This document shows, piece after piece, positions 1-8,577 of a DNA stretch of 64,000 bases (within the stretch, counting starts at the first letter, position 1; each line of letters begins with the position of its first letter). A model generated the notes under the pieces. That model searched no databases. It worked only from the letters and a program-made list of their open reading frames with translations, and was not told the DNA's origin. The translations under genes and the position numbers were made by a program. Location: contig JUHI01000001.1 in the NCBI GenBank assembly GCA_000799755.1, positions 310,001 through 374,000 of the forward strand, in the 5' to 3' direction. The DNA is from Martinezella tropici (lineage in GTDB: Bacteria; Pseudomonadota; Alphaproteobacteria; Rhizobiales; Rhizobiaceae).

Positions 1-209
1 TCGGCATACCAATGCTCGGGCCGGAACAGCAGGCGATCGAAGGTCATTTCGCCAAGCAGGTACTTCTTGGTCAGTGGCGGGCGCTGATAGGGAAGGTTTT
101 CCTCGGCTCCGACGATGGTGATCGGCCTGGAATCGCCCAGCCCACGCAATTTGGCTGCAAGCGCAAAACCCGCCTGCCCGGCCCCGACAATGACCAATCT
201 GCCCGTCAC
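1..209 (-). CDS. FAD-dependent ferredoxin reductase, N-terminal part (runs off window)
   Basis: Only the first 69 codons lie in the window; the rest is beyond base 1. The protein begins at a GTG and reads VTGRLVIVGAGQAGF, a classic FAD-binding GxGxxG Rossmann fingerprint. After it comes a segment ending PYQRPPLTKKYLLGE, which is characteristic of ferredoxin/rhodocoxin/putidaredoxin reductases. Such flavoproteins pass electrons from NAD(P)H to a [2Fe-2S] ferredoxin that serves a monooxygenase or cytochrome P450. The family is clear from this fragment, but the redox partner cannot be told. No strong ribosome-binding site is seen before the GTG. Confidence 0.8.
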   Translation of the reverse strand, partial: MTGRLVIVGAGQAGFALAAKLRGLGDSRPITIVGAEENLPYQRPPLTKKYLLGEMTFDRLLFRPEHWYA

Positions 210-350
210 GATCCGTACTCCATTGTTATTATAGCGATCCCCGCGCGATGTGGAGGACGCCTATGGGCTTCAGGGGTAACGCTTGCACTTGCAAGCGTCA
301 ATCATGACTGACCCTGCACCCCGGATCGGGAAAAAATTAGGCCGAAAGGC

Positions 351-1469
351 TCAGCCTGATATTTCGACCCAGCGACGCTCGTGGAAGGATTGCGCCATCG
401 CATGCACCGATTTCTCGATGCGCAGACCATCTTTGAAAGCCACGACTGACGCAGCATCTCCCGATATGGCGCGAATCAGCTCGCGGCATTCGATGATCTT
501 CAGGTCGTTGAAGCCGAGGCCATGGCCGGGTGCCGGGATGAAGCGGTCGTAGGGCTTATGGGCGGGTGCGGCCAGCACCTTGCGGAAACCCTGCTCGCTA
601 TCCCTGCCCTCGGCCTGATAGAGCTCGAACTCGTTCATGCGCTCCTGATCGTAAGAGATCGAACCCTTGGAGCCGAAAATCTGCAGGGCTATCCGCCCCT
701 TGCGGCCCCAGGCCGAGCGATTGGCCATGAGCACGGCGGAAATGCCGCCGCCAAGGCGCATCAGCACATTAGCGAGATCGTGATTCTCGACGGTGCGGCG
801 ACCGCCATCCTTCAGCGGCCGCTCGGCATAGGGCTTCACCATATCCGTAATGACGGCCTCCACATGACCGAAGAGGAACCAGAGCAGCGAAAGCGGATGC
901 ACGGCAAAGTCATCGAGAGCGCCGTAGCCAGAGGCAAGCTCGCTCTTCCAATAGAAGAGGCCGTTCGGATCGGCCATGAAATCCTCGTCCATCTCGACGC
1001 GGACGTGATTGACCGCGCCGATGGCGCCTTCGGCAATCAGCGCCTTGATGTGCCGCATCGCCGGGTTCTGGATATAATTGTAGCCGAGGATGGCGACTTT
1101 GCCGGAAGTCCTGGCGGCCGCCAGCATACGCTCGGCATCGCCATAGGAGGGCGCCATCGGCTTTTCGCACCAGACATGCTTGCCGGCTTCAAGCGCCGCG
1201 ATCGCCATTTCCGGATGGAACTGATTGGGGGTCGTGACGGAGACGACGTCGACCTCAGGATCTGCAACGAGCGCGCGCCAGTCGGCCGTCGCCTTTTCGA
1301 AGCCGAATTCATCGCCGCGCGCCTTTGCCAGATCGGCATTGGCTTCGGCGAGATGCACCAGGCGTGGCCGCGCGACATCACCGAATACAGTCTTGACCGC
1401 ATTCCATGCCAGCGCATGGCATTTGCCCATATAACCGGTGCCGATCAATCCAACGCCCAATGGCTTCAT
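351..1469 (-). CDS. Gfo/Idh/MocA-family oxidoreductase next to the inositol cluster
   Basis: This is a 372-residue NAD(P)-dependent sugar or cyclitol dehydrogenase-like protein. The N-terminal Rossmann motif reads GVGLIGTGYMGKCHALAW, and the catalytic-lysine EKP motif occurs as CEKPMAPSYGDAERM. An alpha/beta C-terminal domain follows, as is usual for the family. I chose the ATG at 1469 because AGGAGG lies just upstream and the Rossmann fold begins immediately; a longer frame to 1580 has no such support. The gene is transcribed away from iolR and its neighbours are iol genes, so oxidation of myo-, scyllo- or a modified inositol is likely. A same-position oxidoreductase is known beside iolR in Sinorhizobium meliloti. 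The substrate is inferred from context only. Confidence 0.88.
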   Translation of the reverse strand: MKPLGVGLIGTGYMGKCHALAWNAVKTVFGDVARPRLVHLAEANADLAKARGDEFGFEKATADWRALVADPEVDVVSVTTPNQFHPEMAIAALEAGKHVWCEKPMAPSYGDAERMLAAARTSGKVAILGYNYIQNPAMRHIKALIAEGAIGAVNHVRVEMDEDFMADPNGLFYWKSELASGYGALDDFAVHPLSLLWFLFGHVEAVITDMVKPYAERPLKDGGRRTVENHDLANVLMRLGGGISAVLMANRSAWGRKGRIALQIFGSKGSISYDQERMNEFELYQAEGRDSEQGFRKVLAAPAHKPYDRFIPAPGHGLGFNDLKIIECRELIRAISGDAASVVAFKDGLRIEKSVHAMAQSFHERRWVEISG

Positions 1470-1654
1470 TTGCCCATCCTCCTCAAATCCGCTCCCGCAG
1501 TCAGGGATTTTTGGAATATTTAGACCGTTTTGACAAGCGCCCCCATGGCCTCGCAATCTCTTCCAAAGGCGAGAATCCATATTTATATGATTAAAATCAT
1601 AATCTTAAAATTATTCGTGCTGAATGATTCAAAATCCGGTATCGTTGCGAATAT

Positions 1655-1668
1655 GGAATATTTGTTTC
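1655..1668. promoter_or_regulatory. Candidate IolR operator upstream of iolR
   Basis: The sequence GGAA-TATTTG-TTTC is one mismatch from GGAA-N6-TTCC, the motif I recall for the RpiR-type IolR repressor of Sinorhizobium. It lies 34 bases before the iolR ATG, in the divergent intergenic region, so autoregulation is plausible. A weaker half-match (GGAA-N6-GACC) sits at 1513-1526, nearer to the divergent oxidoreductase gene. Confidence 0.5.
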
Positions 1669-1701
1669 ATTGTGGGTGTTGGGGAAGCTAAAGGGCGGCG
1701 C

Positions 1702-2574
1702 ATGGATAACACTATCGAGACGCAAACCAAGGTACCGCGTGACTTCGAAAGTCTGCGCAGTACCATCATAGAGCGCAAGAATGCCATGCCGAAGCGTCTG
1801 GCCCAGGTCGCCGCTTTCGCGCTCAGCAATCCCGATGAGATCGCCTTCGGCACGACGGCCAGCATTGCAGCCGCGGCCGAGGTGCAACCTTCGACGCTGG
1901 TGCGCCTCGCCCATCACCTCGGCTATGAAGGCTTCTCAGACCTCCAGAGCATCTTCCGCGAGCGGCTCCGTGACCGAACGCTGAGCTATGAGGAGCGACT
2001 GGTTACGCTTGAACGCTCCGGCGTCGAAAATGAAGAGGCCAGCATTCTCTCAGGCTTCCTGTCTGCGGCAAGCCAGTCCGTCAACAAGCTCGCCGCAACC
2101 ATCGAGACCGACACCTTCGCCAAGGCCGTCGATGTGCTTGCCGCCGCCGAAACGATCTATCTCATTGCCAAGCGCCGATCCTATCCGCTGACGGCGCATA
2201 TGACATACGCTTTTTCCAAGCTGAATATCCGCCATCAGATCGTCGCTTCCCCCAACGGCATCGACGGCGAAATCACCCGCTTCGCCACCGAGAAGGACGC
2301 GGCGATCGCTGCGAGCTTCTCGCCCTATGCCGCCGACAGCCTGGCGCAGGCGCAGGACCTCGCCGCGCGCAACGTTCCGGTCATCGCCATCACCGATTCG
2401 GCCTTCTCTCCGCTTACCGCTTGCTCGGATTACTGGTTTGAAGTGGCGGAGGCCGATTTTGCCGGTTTCCGCTCTCTGTCGGCATCCATGGCGCTTATCA
2501 TGGCCTTTCCCGTCGCCATCGCCGAGCGCCGGCGAAAAGGTGCGACAAAAACCGATAAAACGAAAATGGAATAA
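1702..2574 (+). CDS. iolR: RpiR-family transcriptional regulator of inositol catabolism
   Basis: This 290-residue protein has an N-terminal RpiR-type helix-turn-helix (MPKRLAQVAAFALSNPDE, then an AEVQPSTLVRLAHHLGY recognition helix) and a C-terminal SIS sugar-phosphate-binding domain (from about residue 120, with AAETIYLIAKRRSYP). In rhizobia this class represses the iol genes and is released by an inositol-pathway intermediate. The ATG at 1702 follows a purine-rich AAAGGGCGG stretch; an upstream start at 1624 would add residues outside the fold. The stop codon overlaps the first candidate operator of the iolC promoter. Position directly before iolCDEB makes the assignment strong. Confidence 0.88.
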   Translation: MDNTIETQTKVPRDFESLRSTIIERKNAMPKRLAQVAAFALSNPDEIAFGTTASIAAAAEVQPSTLVRLAHHLGYEGFSDLQSIFRERLRDRTLSYEERLVTLERSGVENEEASILSGFLSAASQSVNKLAATIETDTFAKAVDVLAAAETIYLIAKRRSYPLTAHMTYAFSKLNIRHQIVASPNGIDGEITRFATEKDAAIAASFSPYAADSLAQAQDLAARNVPVIAITDSAFSPLTACSDYWFEVAEADFAGFRSLSASMALIMAFPVAIAERRRKGATKTDKTKME

Positions 2575-2613
2575 ACATTCCGAATTGACAAAATATCGGA
2601 ACCAATGTTTCAT
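2568..2613 (+). promoter_or_regulatory. iolC promoter with two IolR-like operators
   Basis: A -35 TTGACA at 2585-2590 is followed after 17 bases by TTTCAT at 2608-2613, a 4/6 match to a -10. Two GGAA-N6-TTCC-type sites flank it. GGAA-TAAACA-TTCC at 2568-2581 is an exact match just upstream of the -35 and overlaps the iolR stop codon. GGAA-CCAATG-TTTC at 2598-2611 lies in the spacer and covers the -10. This placement fits repression by IolR. The motif is recalled from work on S. meliloti IolR; binding here is inferred. Confidence 0.65.
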
Positions 2614-2753
2614 TACAACCGGGATCACGGCTGCAGGAGATGGCCGGTCGATCCACAGCAACCGGGACGAAACTAACACCGGCACTTTCAATAATGCATG
2701 ATCTCGGCGCAGGCTGAAAAGCAAAAGAGGTCATGCCCCGACGGGAGGACATC

Positions 2754-4688
2754 ATGGCACACGACAATCCTGGCGCCGAGCCGGAGACGAAACTCGATGT
2801 GATCACCATCGGCCGGTCCTCCGTCGACCTTTACGGCCAGCAGATCGGCTCGAAACTTGAGGACATCGCCTCCTTCGCCAAGTCTGTCGGCGGCTGCCCG
2901 GCCAATATCGCCATCGGTACTGCGCGGCTCGGCCTGAAATCCGGCCTCATCACCCGCGTCGGCGACGAGCAGATGGGTCGCTTCATCCGCGAACAATCGG
3001 CCCGTGAAGGCGTGGCAGTCGACGGGATCGCCACGGACAAGGAGCGGTTGACGGCGCTGGTGCTTCTGGCTGTCGAGGCCGAAGGCGTCTCGCCGATGAT
3101 CTTCTACCGTTCCGACTGCGCCGACATGGCGCTGAACGAAGATGATATCGACGAGAACTTCATCAAGTCCTCCGGCGCCGTACTCGTATCCGGCACGCAT
3201 TTTTCCAAGCCCAATACCGAGGCGGCACAGCGCAAGGCGATCCGCATCGCTAGAGCGAACGGCCGCAGGGTGATCTTCGATATCGACTACCGGCCGAACC
3301 TCTGGGGCCTTGCCGGCCACGCCGAAGGTTTCGAGCGCTATGTGAAATCTGACCGCGTCTCATCCAAGATGAAAGAGACGCTGCCGGATTGCGATCTAAT
3401 CGTCGGCACGGAAGAAGAAATCATGATCGCCTCTGGCGCCGACGACGTACTCGGCGCCTTGAAGGAAATCCGCCGCCTCTCGTCCGCGATCATCGTGCTG
3501 AAGCGCGGGGCCATGGGCTGCATCGTCTATGAAGGCGCGATCTCGGACGATCTGGAAGCCGGCATCGTCGGCCAGGGTTTCCCGATCGAGGTGTTCAATG
3601 TTCTCGGCGCGGGCGACGCCTTCATGTCCGGCTTCCTGCGCGGCTATCTGCGCGGCGAGCCGCTGAAGACCTGCGCCACCTGGGCGAATGCCAGCGGCGC
3701 CTTTGCCGTTTCCCGCCTGCTCTGCTCTCCGGAATATCCGACCTGGGCGGAACTCGACTTCTTCCTGAAGACCGGCAGCAAGCATCGCGCGCTGCGCAAG
3801 GACGAGGCGATCAATCACATCCATTGGGCGACGACCCGCCGCGCCGACGAGATCCCGCTGCTGATGGCGCTGGCGATCGATCATCGCTCACAGCTCGTCA
3901 GCGTCTGTGATGAACTGGGCCTTGGCCACGAGAAGATCGTCGCCTTCAAGCGGCTCGCCGTCGAGGCAGCGGCACGGGTAGCGGACGGCCGGCCGGGCTA
4001 CGGCATGCTGATCGATGAGCGCTTCGGGCGTGATGCTTTCTTCGATGCCGCCACCAAGAATTTTTCGTGGATCGGCCGCCCTGTGGAGTTGCCGGGATCA
4101 AAGCCGCTGAAATTCGAGTTCAGCCAGGATATCGGTTCGCAGCTCGTCGAATGGCCGCTCCATCACTGCATCAAATGCCTGTGCTTCTACCATCCGGACG
4201 ATCCGCAGGATTTGAAGGCGGAGCAGCAGGAGAAGCTGCGGACGCTGTTTGAAGCCGCACGCAAGGTCGGGCGGGAGCTTCTGGTCGAGATCATCGCGAG
4301 CAAGAACGGTCCCCTGACCGACGACACCATCCCGACTGCCATGGAAGAGCTCTATGCGCTCGGCATCAAGCCGGACTGGTGGAAGCTGGAGCCGCAGGAA
4401 TCGGCCGCTGCCTGGAAAAAAATCGATGCCGTGATCGCCAAAAATGATCCATTGTGCCGCGGTATCGTGCTGCTCGGCCTGGAGGCGCCGGCAGAGGAAC
4501 TGATCCGCAGCTTCGAGGCGACGCTGGCGGCCCCTTCGGTCAAGGGTTTCGCCGTCGGGCGGACCATCTTCTCCGACGCGGCCCGTGCATGGCTTTCGGG
4601 CGGCATGAACGACGAGGAAGCGATTGCCGACATGGCCGGCCGCTTCCGGCAATTGACGGCGGCGTGGCTTAAAACCCGCGGCCTGTGA
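2754..4688 (+). CDS. iolC: 5-dehydro-2-deoxygluconokinase fused to DUF2090 domain
   Basis: This 644-residue two-domain protein has a PfkB-family kinase in residues 1 to about 325, with the substrate-side signature GGCPANIAIGTARLG and the catalytic GAGDAF motif in LGAGDAFMSGFLRG. It phosphorylates 2-deoxy-5-keto-D-gluconate at C6. From about residue 350 (HWATTRRADEIPLLMALAID) a DUF2090 domain follows, a TIM-barrel fold related to class I aldolases. Such fusions are often annotated as bifunctional kinase/aldolase, so this half may cleave the phosphorylated product (the IolJ step). The ATG at 2754 is preceded by GGGAGG at 7-base spacing; the upstream ATG at 2733 has no comparable site. It is the first gene of iolCDEB. 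Confidence 0.93.
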   Translation: MAHDNPGAEPETKLDVITIGRSSVDLYGQQIGSKLEDIASFAKSVGGCPANIAIGTARLGLKSGLITRVGDEQMGRFIREQSAREGVAVDGIATDKERLTALVLLAVEAEGVSPMIFYRSDCADMALNEDDIDENFIKSSGAVLVSGTHFSKPNTEAAQRKAIRIARANGRRVIFDIDYRPNLWGLAGHAEGFERYVKSDRVSSKMKETLPDCDLIVGTEEEIMIASGADDVLGALKEIRRLSSAIIVLKRGAMGCIVYEGAISDDLEAGIVGQGFPIEVFNVLGAGDAFMSGFLRGYLRGEPLKTCATWANASGAFAVSRLLCSPEYPTWAELDFFLKTGSKHRALRKDEAINHIHWATTRRADEIPLLMALAIDHRSQLVSVCDELGLGHEKIVAFKRLAVEAAARVADGRPGYGMLIDERFGRDAFFDAATKNFSWIGRPVELPGSKPLKFEFSQDIGSQLVEWPLHHCIKCLCFYHPDDPQDLKAEQQEKLRTLFEAARKVGRELLVEIIASKNGPLTDDTIPTAMEELYALGIKPDWWKLEPQESAAAWKKIDAVIAKNDPLCRGIVLLGLEAPAEELIRSFEATLAAPSVKGFAVGRTIFSDAARAWLSGGMNDEEAIADMAGRFRQLTAAWLKTRGL

Positions 4689-4713
4689 AATTAGAGCATT
4701 TGGGAGGCGCCCG

Positions 4714-6564
4714 ATGGGCAAGACGATCCGATTGACGATGGCACAGGCCGTCGCGCATTTCCTCAAGAAGCAGATGACCGTTATCGACGGGCAGAAGCAG
4801 CCGATCTTCGGCGGCGTCTGGGCGATCTTTGGCCACGGCAATGTCGCCGGCATCGGCGAAGCGCTCTATCAGGTGCGTGAGGAGCTGCCGACCTTCCGCG
4901 CCCACAATGAGCAGGGCATGGCCCATGCCGCCATCGCCTATGCCAAGGCGAGCTTTCGCCAGCGTTTCATGGCCTGCACGACCTCCATCGGCCCTGGCGC
5001 GCTGAACATGGTCACGGCTGCCGGCGTCGCACACGTCAACCGCATCCCGGTCCTGTTCCTGCCCGGCGACGTCTTCGCCAATCGCGCGCCCGATCCGGTG
5101 CTGCAGCAGATCGAGGATTTCGGCGACGGCACCGTCTCCGCCAACGACGCTTTCCGCCCGGTCTCCCGCTATTTCGACCGCATCACCCGCCCCGAGCAGA
5201 TCATCTCGGCGCTAAAGCGCGCGATGCAAGTGCTGACCGATCCCCTTGATTGCGGCCCGGTGACGCTGTCGCTCTGCCAGGACGTGCAGGCCGAGGCCTT
5301 CGATTATCCCGAAAGCTTCTTCGAAGAGCGCGTCTGGACGCAGCGCCGCCCGCAGCCGGATGCCGACGAACTCGCCAACGCGATCGCGTTGATCCGCCGC
5401 TCGGAAAAGCCTGTCATTCTTGCAGGTGGCGGCGTGCTCTATTCGCAGGCGACGAAGGAATTGACCGCCTTCGCCGAAGCGCATGGTATTCCCGTCGTCG
5501 TCACACAGGCCGGCAAATCGGCCATCGACGAGACGCATCCGCTGGCGCTCGGCTCCGTCGGCGTGACGGGCACATCAGCCGCCAACGCGATCGCAGAAGA
5601 TACCGATCTGGTGATCGCTGTGGGAACGCGCTGCCAGGATTTCACGACCGGCTCCTGGGCGCTGTTCAAGAACGAGAAGCTGGCGATGATCGGCCTCAAT
5701 ATCGCCGCCTATGACGCCCTTAAGCACAATAGTCACCCATTGGTGACGGATGCCCGCGAGGGGTTGAAGGCGCTCTCCGCAGGGCTGGCGGGCTGGCGCG
5801 CCCCGGCATCGCTGACCGAGAAGGCGGCGCGGGAGAAGAAGATCTGGGCCGAGGCAGCCGCCAAGGCGCTGGCGACGACCAATGCCGCCCTACCCTCCGA
5901 CGCTCAGGTCATCGGCGCCGTTACCCGCACGCTCGGCGGCGAGAACAGCATCCTGGTTTGCGCCGCCGGCGGCCTGCCTGGCGAGTTGCACAAGCTCTGG
6001 CCGGCGACGGCACCTGGCAGCTACCACATGGAATACGGCTTCTCCTGCATGGGCTACGAGATTGCCGGCGGCCTCGGCGTCAAGATGGCACGGCCTGACA
6101 AGGATGTCGTCGTCATGGTCGGCGACGGCTCCTACATGATGCTGAATTCCGAACTGGCGACGTCAGTCATGCTCGGCTTGAAGATCACCGTCGTGCTGCT
6201 CGACAACCGCGGTTATGGCTGCATCAACCGCCTGCAGATGGCGACCGGCGGCGCGAACTTCAACAATCTCCTGAAGGACTCGCGGTTCGAGGTAATGCCG
6301 GAGATCGACTTCCGGGCACATGCGGCCAGCATGGGCGCGATTGCCGTGAAGGTCTCCTCCATCGGCGAGCTGGAACAGGCGATCGAAGCCTCGAAAAAGA
6401 ACGACCGCAGCTCCGTCATCGTCATCGACACCGACCCGTTGATCACCACGGACGAAGGCGGCCATTGGTGGGACGTCGCCGTTCCCGAGGTCAGCCCGCG
6501 TGCCGAGGTGAACAAGGCGCGCGCCGCCTACGAAAAAGCACGTGCCGACCAGCGCATCGGCTGA
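4714..6564 (+). CDS. iolD: 3D-(3,5/4)-trihydroxycyclohexane-1,2-dione hydrolase
   Basis: This 616-residue thiamine-diphosphate enzyme has the acetolactate-synthase-like layout: an N-terminal PYR domain containing the catalytic-type glutamate in FRAHNEQGMAHAA, a central DHS-like domain near residues 220-350, and a C-terminal PP domain with GDGSYMMLNSELATSV and the Mg/ThDP-binding DNRGYG. It opens the ring of the trihydroxycyclohexanedione to give 5-deoxy-glucuronate. The start has GGGAGG 8 bases upstream. It sits 25 bases after iolC in the same operon, and its length matches the family. Confidence 0.95.
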   Translation: MGKTIRLTMAQAVAHFLKKQMTVIDGQKQPIFGGVWAIFGHGNVAGIGEALYQVREELPTFRAHNEQGMAHAAIAYAKASFRQRFMACTTSIGPGALNMVTAAGVAHVNRIPVLFLPGDVFANRAPDPVLQQIEDFGDGTVSANDAFRPVSRYFDRITRPEQIISALKRAMQVLTDPLDCGPVTLSLCQDVQAEAFDYPESFFEERVWTQRRPQPDADELANAIALIRRSEKPVILAGGGVLYSQATKELTAFAEAHGIPVVVTQAGKSAIDETHPLALGSVGVTGTSAANAIAEDTDLVIAVGTRCQDFTTGSWALFKNEKLAMIGLNIAAYDALKHNSHPLVTDAREGLKALSAGLAGWRAPASLTEKAAREKKIWAEAAAKALATTNAALPSDAQVIGAVTRTLGGENSILVCAAGGLPGELHKLWPATAPGSYHMEYGFSCMGYEIAGGLGVKMARPDKDVVVMVGDGSYMMLNSELATSVMLGLKITVVLLDNRGYGCINRLQMATGGANFNNLLKDSRFEVMPEIDFRAHAASMGAIAVKVSSIGELEQAIEASKKNDRSSVIVIDTDPLITTDEGGHWWDVAVPEVSPRAEVNKARAAYEKARADQRIG

Positions 6565-6630
6565 TCCATTTCCGTCATTTTTCTGGAGGAGCTTGCGGCT
6601 CCTCCAATCATGTTTTCAAGGAGACCATTG

Positions 6631-7548
6631 ATGAAGGCCAAACTCGGCATGTCGCCCATCGCCTGGTGGAACGACGACCTTCCTGAGCTCAGCGACGACG
6701 TATCGCTCGAGGAATGCCTGCGCCAGTCGCGCGGCGCCGGCTTCACCGGCATGGAACAGGGCCGGCGCTTTCCGAGCAATCCGGAGGAGATGCTGCCGAT
6801 CCTGCGCGCTGCCGACGTGACGCTCTGCGGCGGCTGGTTCTCCGGCACCCTCGTCAACGAGGAGCTTGCCGCCAACAAGGATCGCATCGCGCCGATGATC
6901 GAGCTGTTCAAGGCCGTCAACGCGCCCTGCATCGTCTATGGCGAAGTCGGCCGCTCGATTCAGGGCGACCGCTCCAAGCCGCTCGCCACCAAGCCGCGCC
7001 TTTCGGATGACGAGATGAAGGCCTATGCTCGCCGCGTCACCGAGTTCGGCGAATGGTGCGCCGCACAGGGCATGCCGCTCTCCTATCACCATCACATGGC
7101 TGCGATTGTCGAAACCGAGCCGGAACTTGACGCCTTCATGCGCAACTCCGGCGCAGGCATTCCGCTGCTGCTCGATGCCGGCCATCTCGCCTTTGCCGGC
7201 GGCGACGTGCTGCGCGCCATCGACAATCACCACGCCCGCATCAACCACGTCCACGTCAAGGATATCCGCAAGTCCGTCGTCGATGGACTGGATCGCAGCC
7301 GCCAATCCTTCCTCGATGCCGTCGCGCTTGGCGCCTTCACGGTGCCGGGCGATGGCTCGCTGGATTTTGGCGCCATCGTCAAGCGTTTCGCCGATTACGG
7401 CTATGAGGGCTGGTTCGTCGTCGAAGCCGAACAGGATCCGCGCAAGGCGCCGCCGCAGAAGATGGCCGAGATCGGCCATGCCGAGCTGATGCGCGTCATG
7501 ACGGCCGCGGGCTATACGGTGGAAACCGAAGGCTTTCCCAAGGGATAG
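6631..7548 (+). CDS. iolE: Inosose dehydratase (myo-inosose-2 dehydratase)
   Basis: This 305-residue protein belongs to the xylose-isomerase-like TIM-barrel superfamily. It starts MKAKLGMSPIAWWNDD, a hallmark of IolE, and carries metal-site histidines and acidic residues in LSYHHHMAAIVETE, LLLDAGHLAFAGGD and NHVHVKDIR. It dehydrates 2-keto-myo-inositol to the dione used by IolD. The ATG at 6631 is preceded by AAGGAGA and is preferred to one at 6610. It is in the iolCDEB operon, 66 bases after iolD. Confidence 0.94.
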   Translation: MKAKLGMSPIAWWNDDLPELSDDVSLEECLRQSRGAGFTGMEQGRRFPSNPEEMLPILRAADVTLCGGWFSGTLVNEELAANKDRIAPMIELFKAVNAPCIVYGEVGRSIQGDRSKPLATKPRLSDDEMKAYARRVTEFGEWCAAQGMPLSYHHHMAAIVETEPELDAFMRNSGAGIPLLLDAGHLAFAGGDVLRAIDNHHARINHVHVKDIRKSVVDGLDRSRQSFLDAVALGAFTVPGDGSLDFGAIVKRFADYGYEGWFVVEAEQDPRKAPPQKMAEIGHAELMRVMTAAGYTVETEGFPKG

Positions 7549-7650
7549 CTAGAGCGCTTCCGCTTTTCTTCGAATAACGAAAGCGCTCTAGCTCTTTGTT
7601 ATCTAGCAATTCCGGGCGGAAAACCGCTGCGCACTTTTCCTGGAATTGCT
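7549..7650. repeat. Rhizobial mosaic palindromic element (RIME/ABC-like), copy 1
   Basis: Two nested inverted repeats fill the gap between iolE and iolB. The first has 11-base perfect arms CTAGAGCGCTT (7549-7559) and AAGCGCTCTAG (7581-7591). The second has arms AGCAATTCC (7605-7613) and GGAATTGCT (7642-7650), and encloses the core AAAACCGCTGCGCACTTTT. The same core recurs at 52134-52152 with different arms. This is the style of the intergenic mosaic elements described in rhizobia. In RNA both halves would form hairpins and could cap iolCDE mRNA. Confidence 0.7.
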
Positions 7651-7719
7651 CAAGAGATGAGTACCCCTCCCCGGTTTAAGGCTGGCGAGGGGCACTCTCC
7701 AAGCAATGGAGGAAGAATC

Positions 7720-8517
7720 ATGCCCAATCTCAAGGTCAAACCTGACGGCTCCCATGGCCGCGTCACCCATGTCACGCCCGAAAGCGCCGGCTGGACCTAT
7801 GTCGGCTTCGATCTCCACCGCCTGAAGCCGGGCGAAACCGCTTCGGCCGAGACCGGCGATCGCGAAGTCTGCCTCGTCTGGGTCAGCGGCAAGGGAAGCG
7901 CCAAGGCCGGCGCAAAGGATTTCGGCTCGCTCGGCGAGCGCATGAGCCCCTTCGAGGGCGCGCCCCACGCGCTCTATATTCCCTCTGGATCGAGCTGGTC
8001 GGTGACGGCCGAGACCGATCTGGAACTCGCCGTCTGCTCGGCACCGGGCGGCGGTTCCCATGAAGCCCGCGCCATTCCGCCGGGCACCCATCCGGCGCTG
8101 ACGCGCGGCAAAGGCACGAATGTCCGCTACGTCAACAACATCATGCCGGAAGATGACGGCGCGGCGCATTCGCTGCTGGTCGTGGAAGTGATCACGCCGG
8201 GCGGGCACACCTCGTCCTACCCTCCGCACAAGCACGATCAGGATGATCTCCCGAACGAGAGCTTCCTGGAGGAAACCTACTACCATCGCCTCAATCCGCC
8301 GCAGGGCTTTGGTTTCCAGCGCGTCTATACGGATGATCGCTCGCTGGACGAAGTCATGGTACTGGAGGATGGCGACGTGACGCTGGTGCCGAAGGGATAT
8401 CACCCCTGCGCCGCCTGCCATGGCTACGATCTCTACTATCTCAACGTCATGGCCGGCCCGAAGCGCATCTGGAAATTCCACAATGCCGTTGAGCATGAGT
8501 GGCTGCTCAAGTCCTGA
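7720..8517 (+). CDS. iolB: 5-deoxy-glucuronate isomerase
   Basis: This 265-residue cupin-fold protein has family features in HTSSYPPHKHDQDD (metal-binding histidines), EETYYHRLNPPQGF and VLVPKGYHPC-like residues near 8385-8405. It isomerises 5-deoxy-glucuronate to 2-deoxy-5-keto-gluconate, the substrate of IolC. GGAGGA lies 7 bases before the ATG at 7720. It is the last gene of the cluster, separated from iolE by a palindromic element, and is followed by a strong terminator. Methylmalonate-semialdehyde dehydrogenase (IolA) and a classical IdhA are not in the window. Confidence 0.94.
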   Translation: MPNLKVKPDGSHGRVTHVTPESAGWTYVGFDLHRLKPGETASAETGDREVCLVWVSGKGSAKAGAKDFGSLGERMSPFEGAPHALYIPSGSSWSVTAETDLELAVCSAPGGGSHEARAIPPGTHPALTRGKGTNVRYVNNIMPEDDGAAHSLLVVEVITPGGHTSSYPPHKHDQDDLPNESFLEETYYHRLNPPQGFGFQRVYTDDRSLDEVMVLEDGDVTLVPKGYHPCAACHGYDLYYLNVMAGPKRIWKFHNAVEHEWLLKS

Positions 8518-8542
8518 GTGTCCTCTGACATAAGCTCATACG

Positions 8543-8572
8543 AAAAGGCCGCGCCCGAGAGCGCGGCCTTTT
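8543..8572. terminator. Bidirectional rho-independent terminator between iolB and MATE gene
   Basis: The 12-base arms AAAAGGCCGCGC and GCGCGGCCTTTT enclose a 6-base loop. Terminal A/T runs on both sides allow termination of the convergent iolB and MATE transcripts. Confidence 0.9.
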
Positions 8573-8577
8573 CCATG

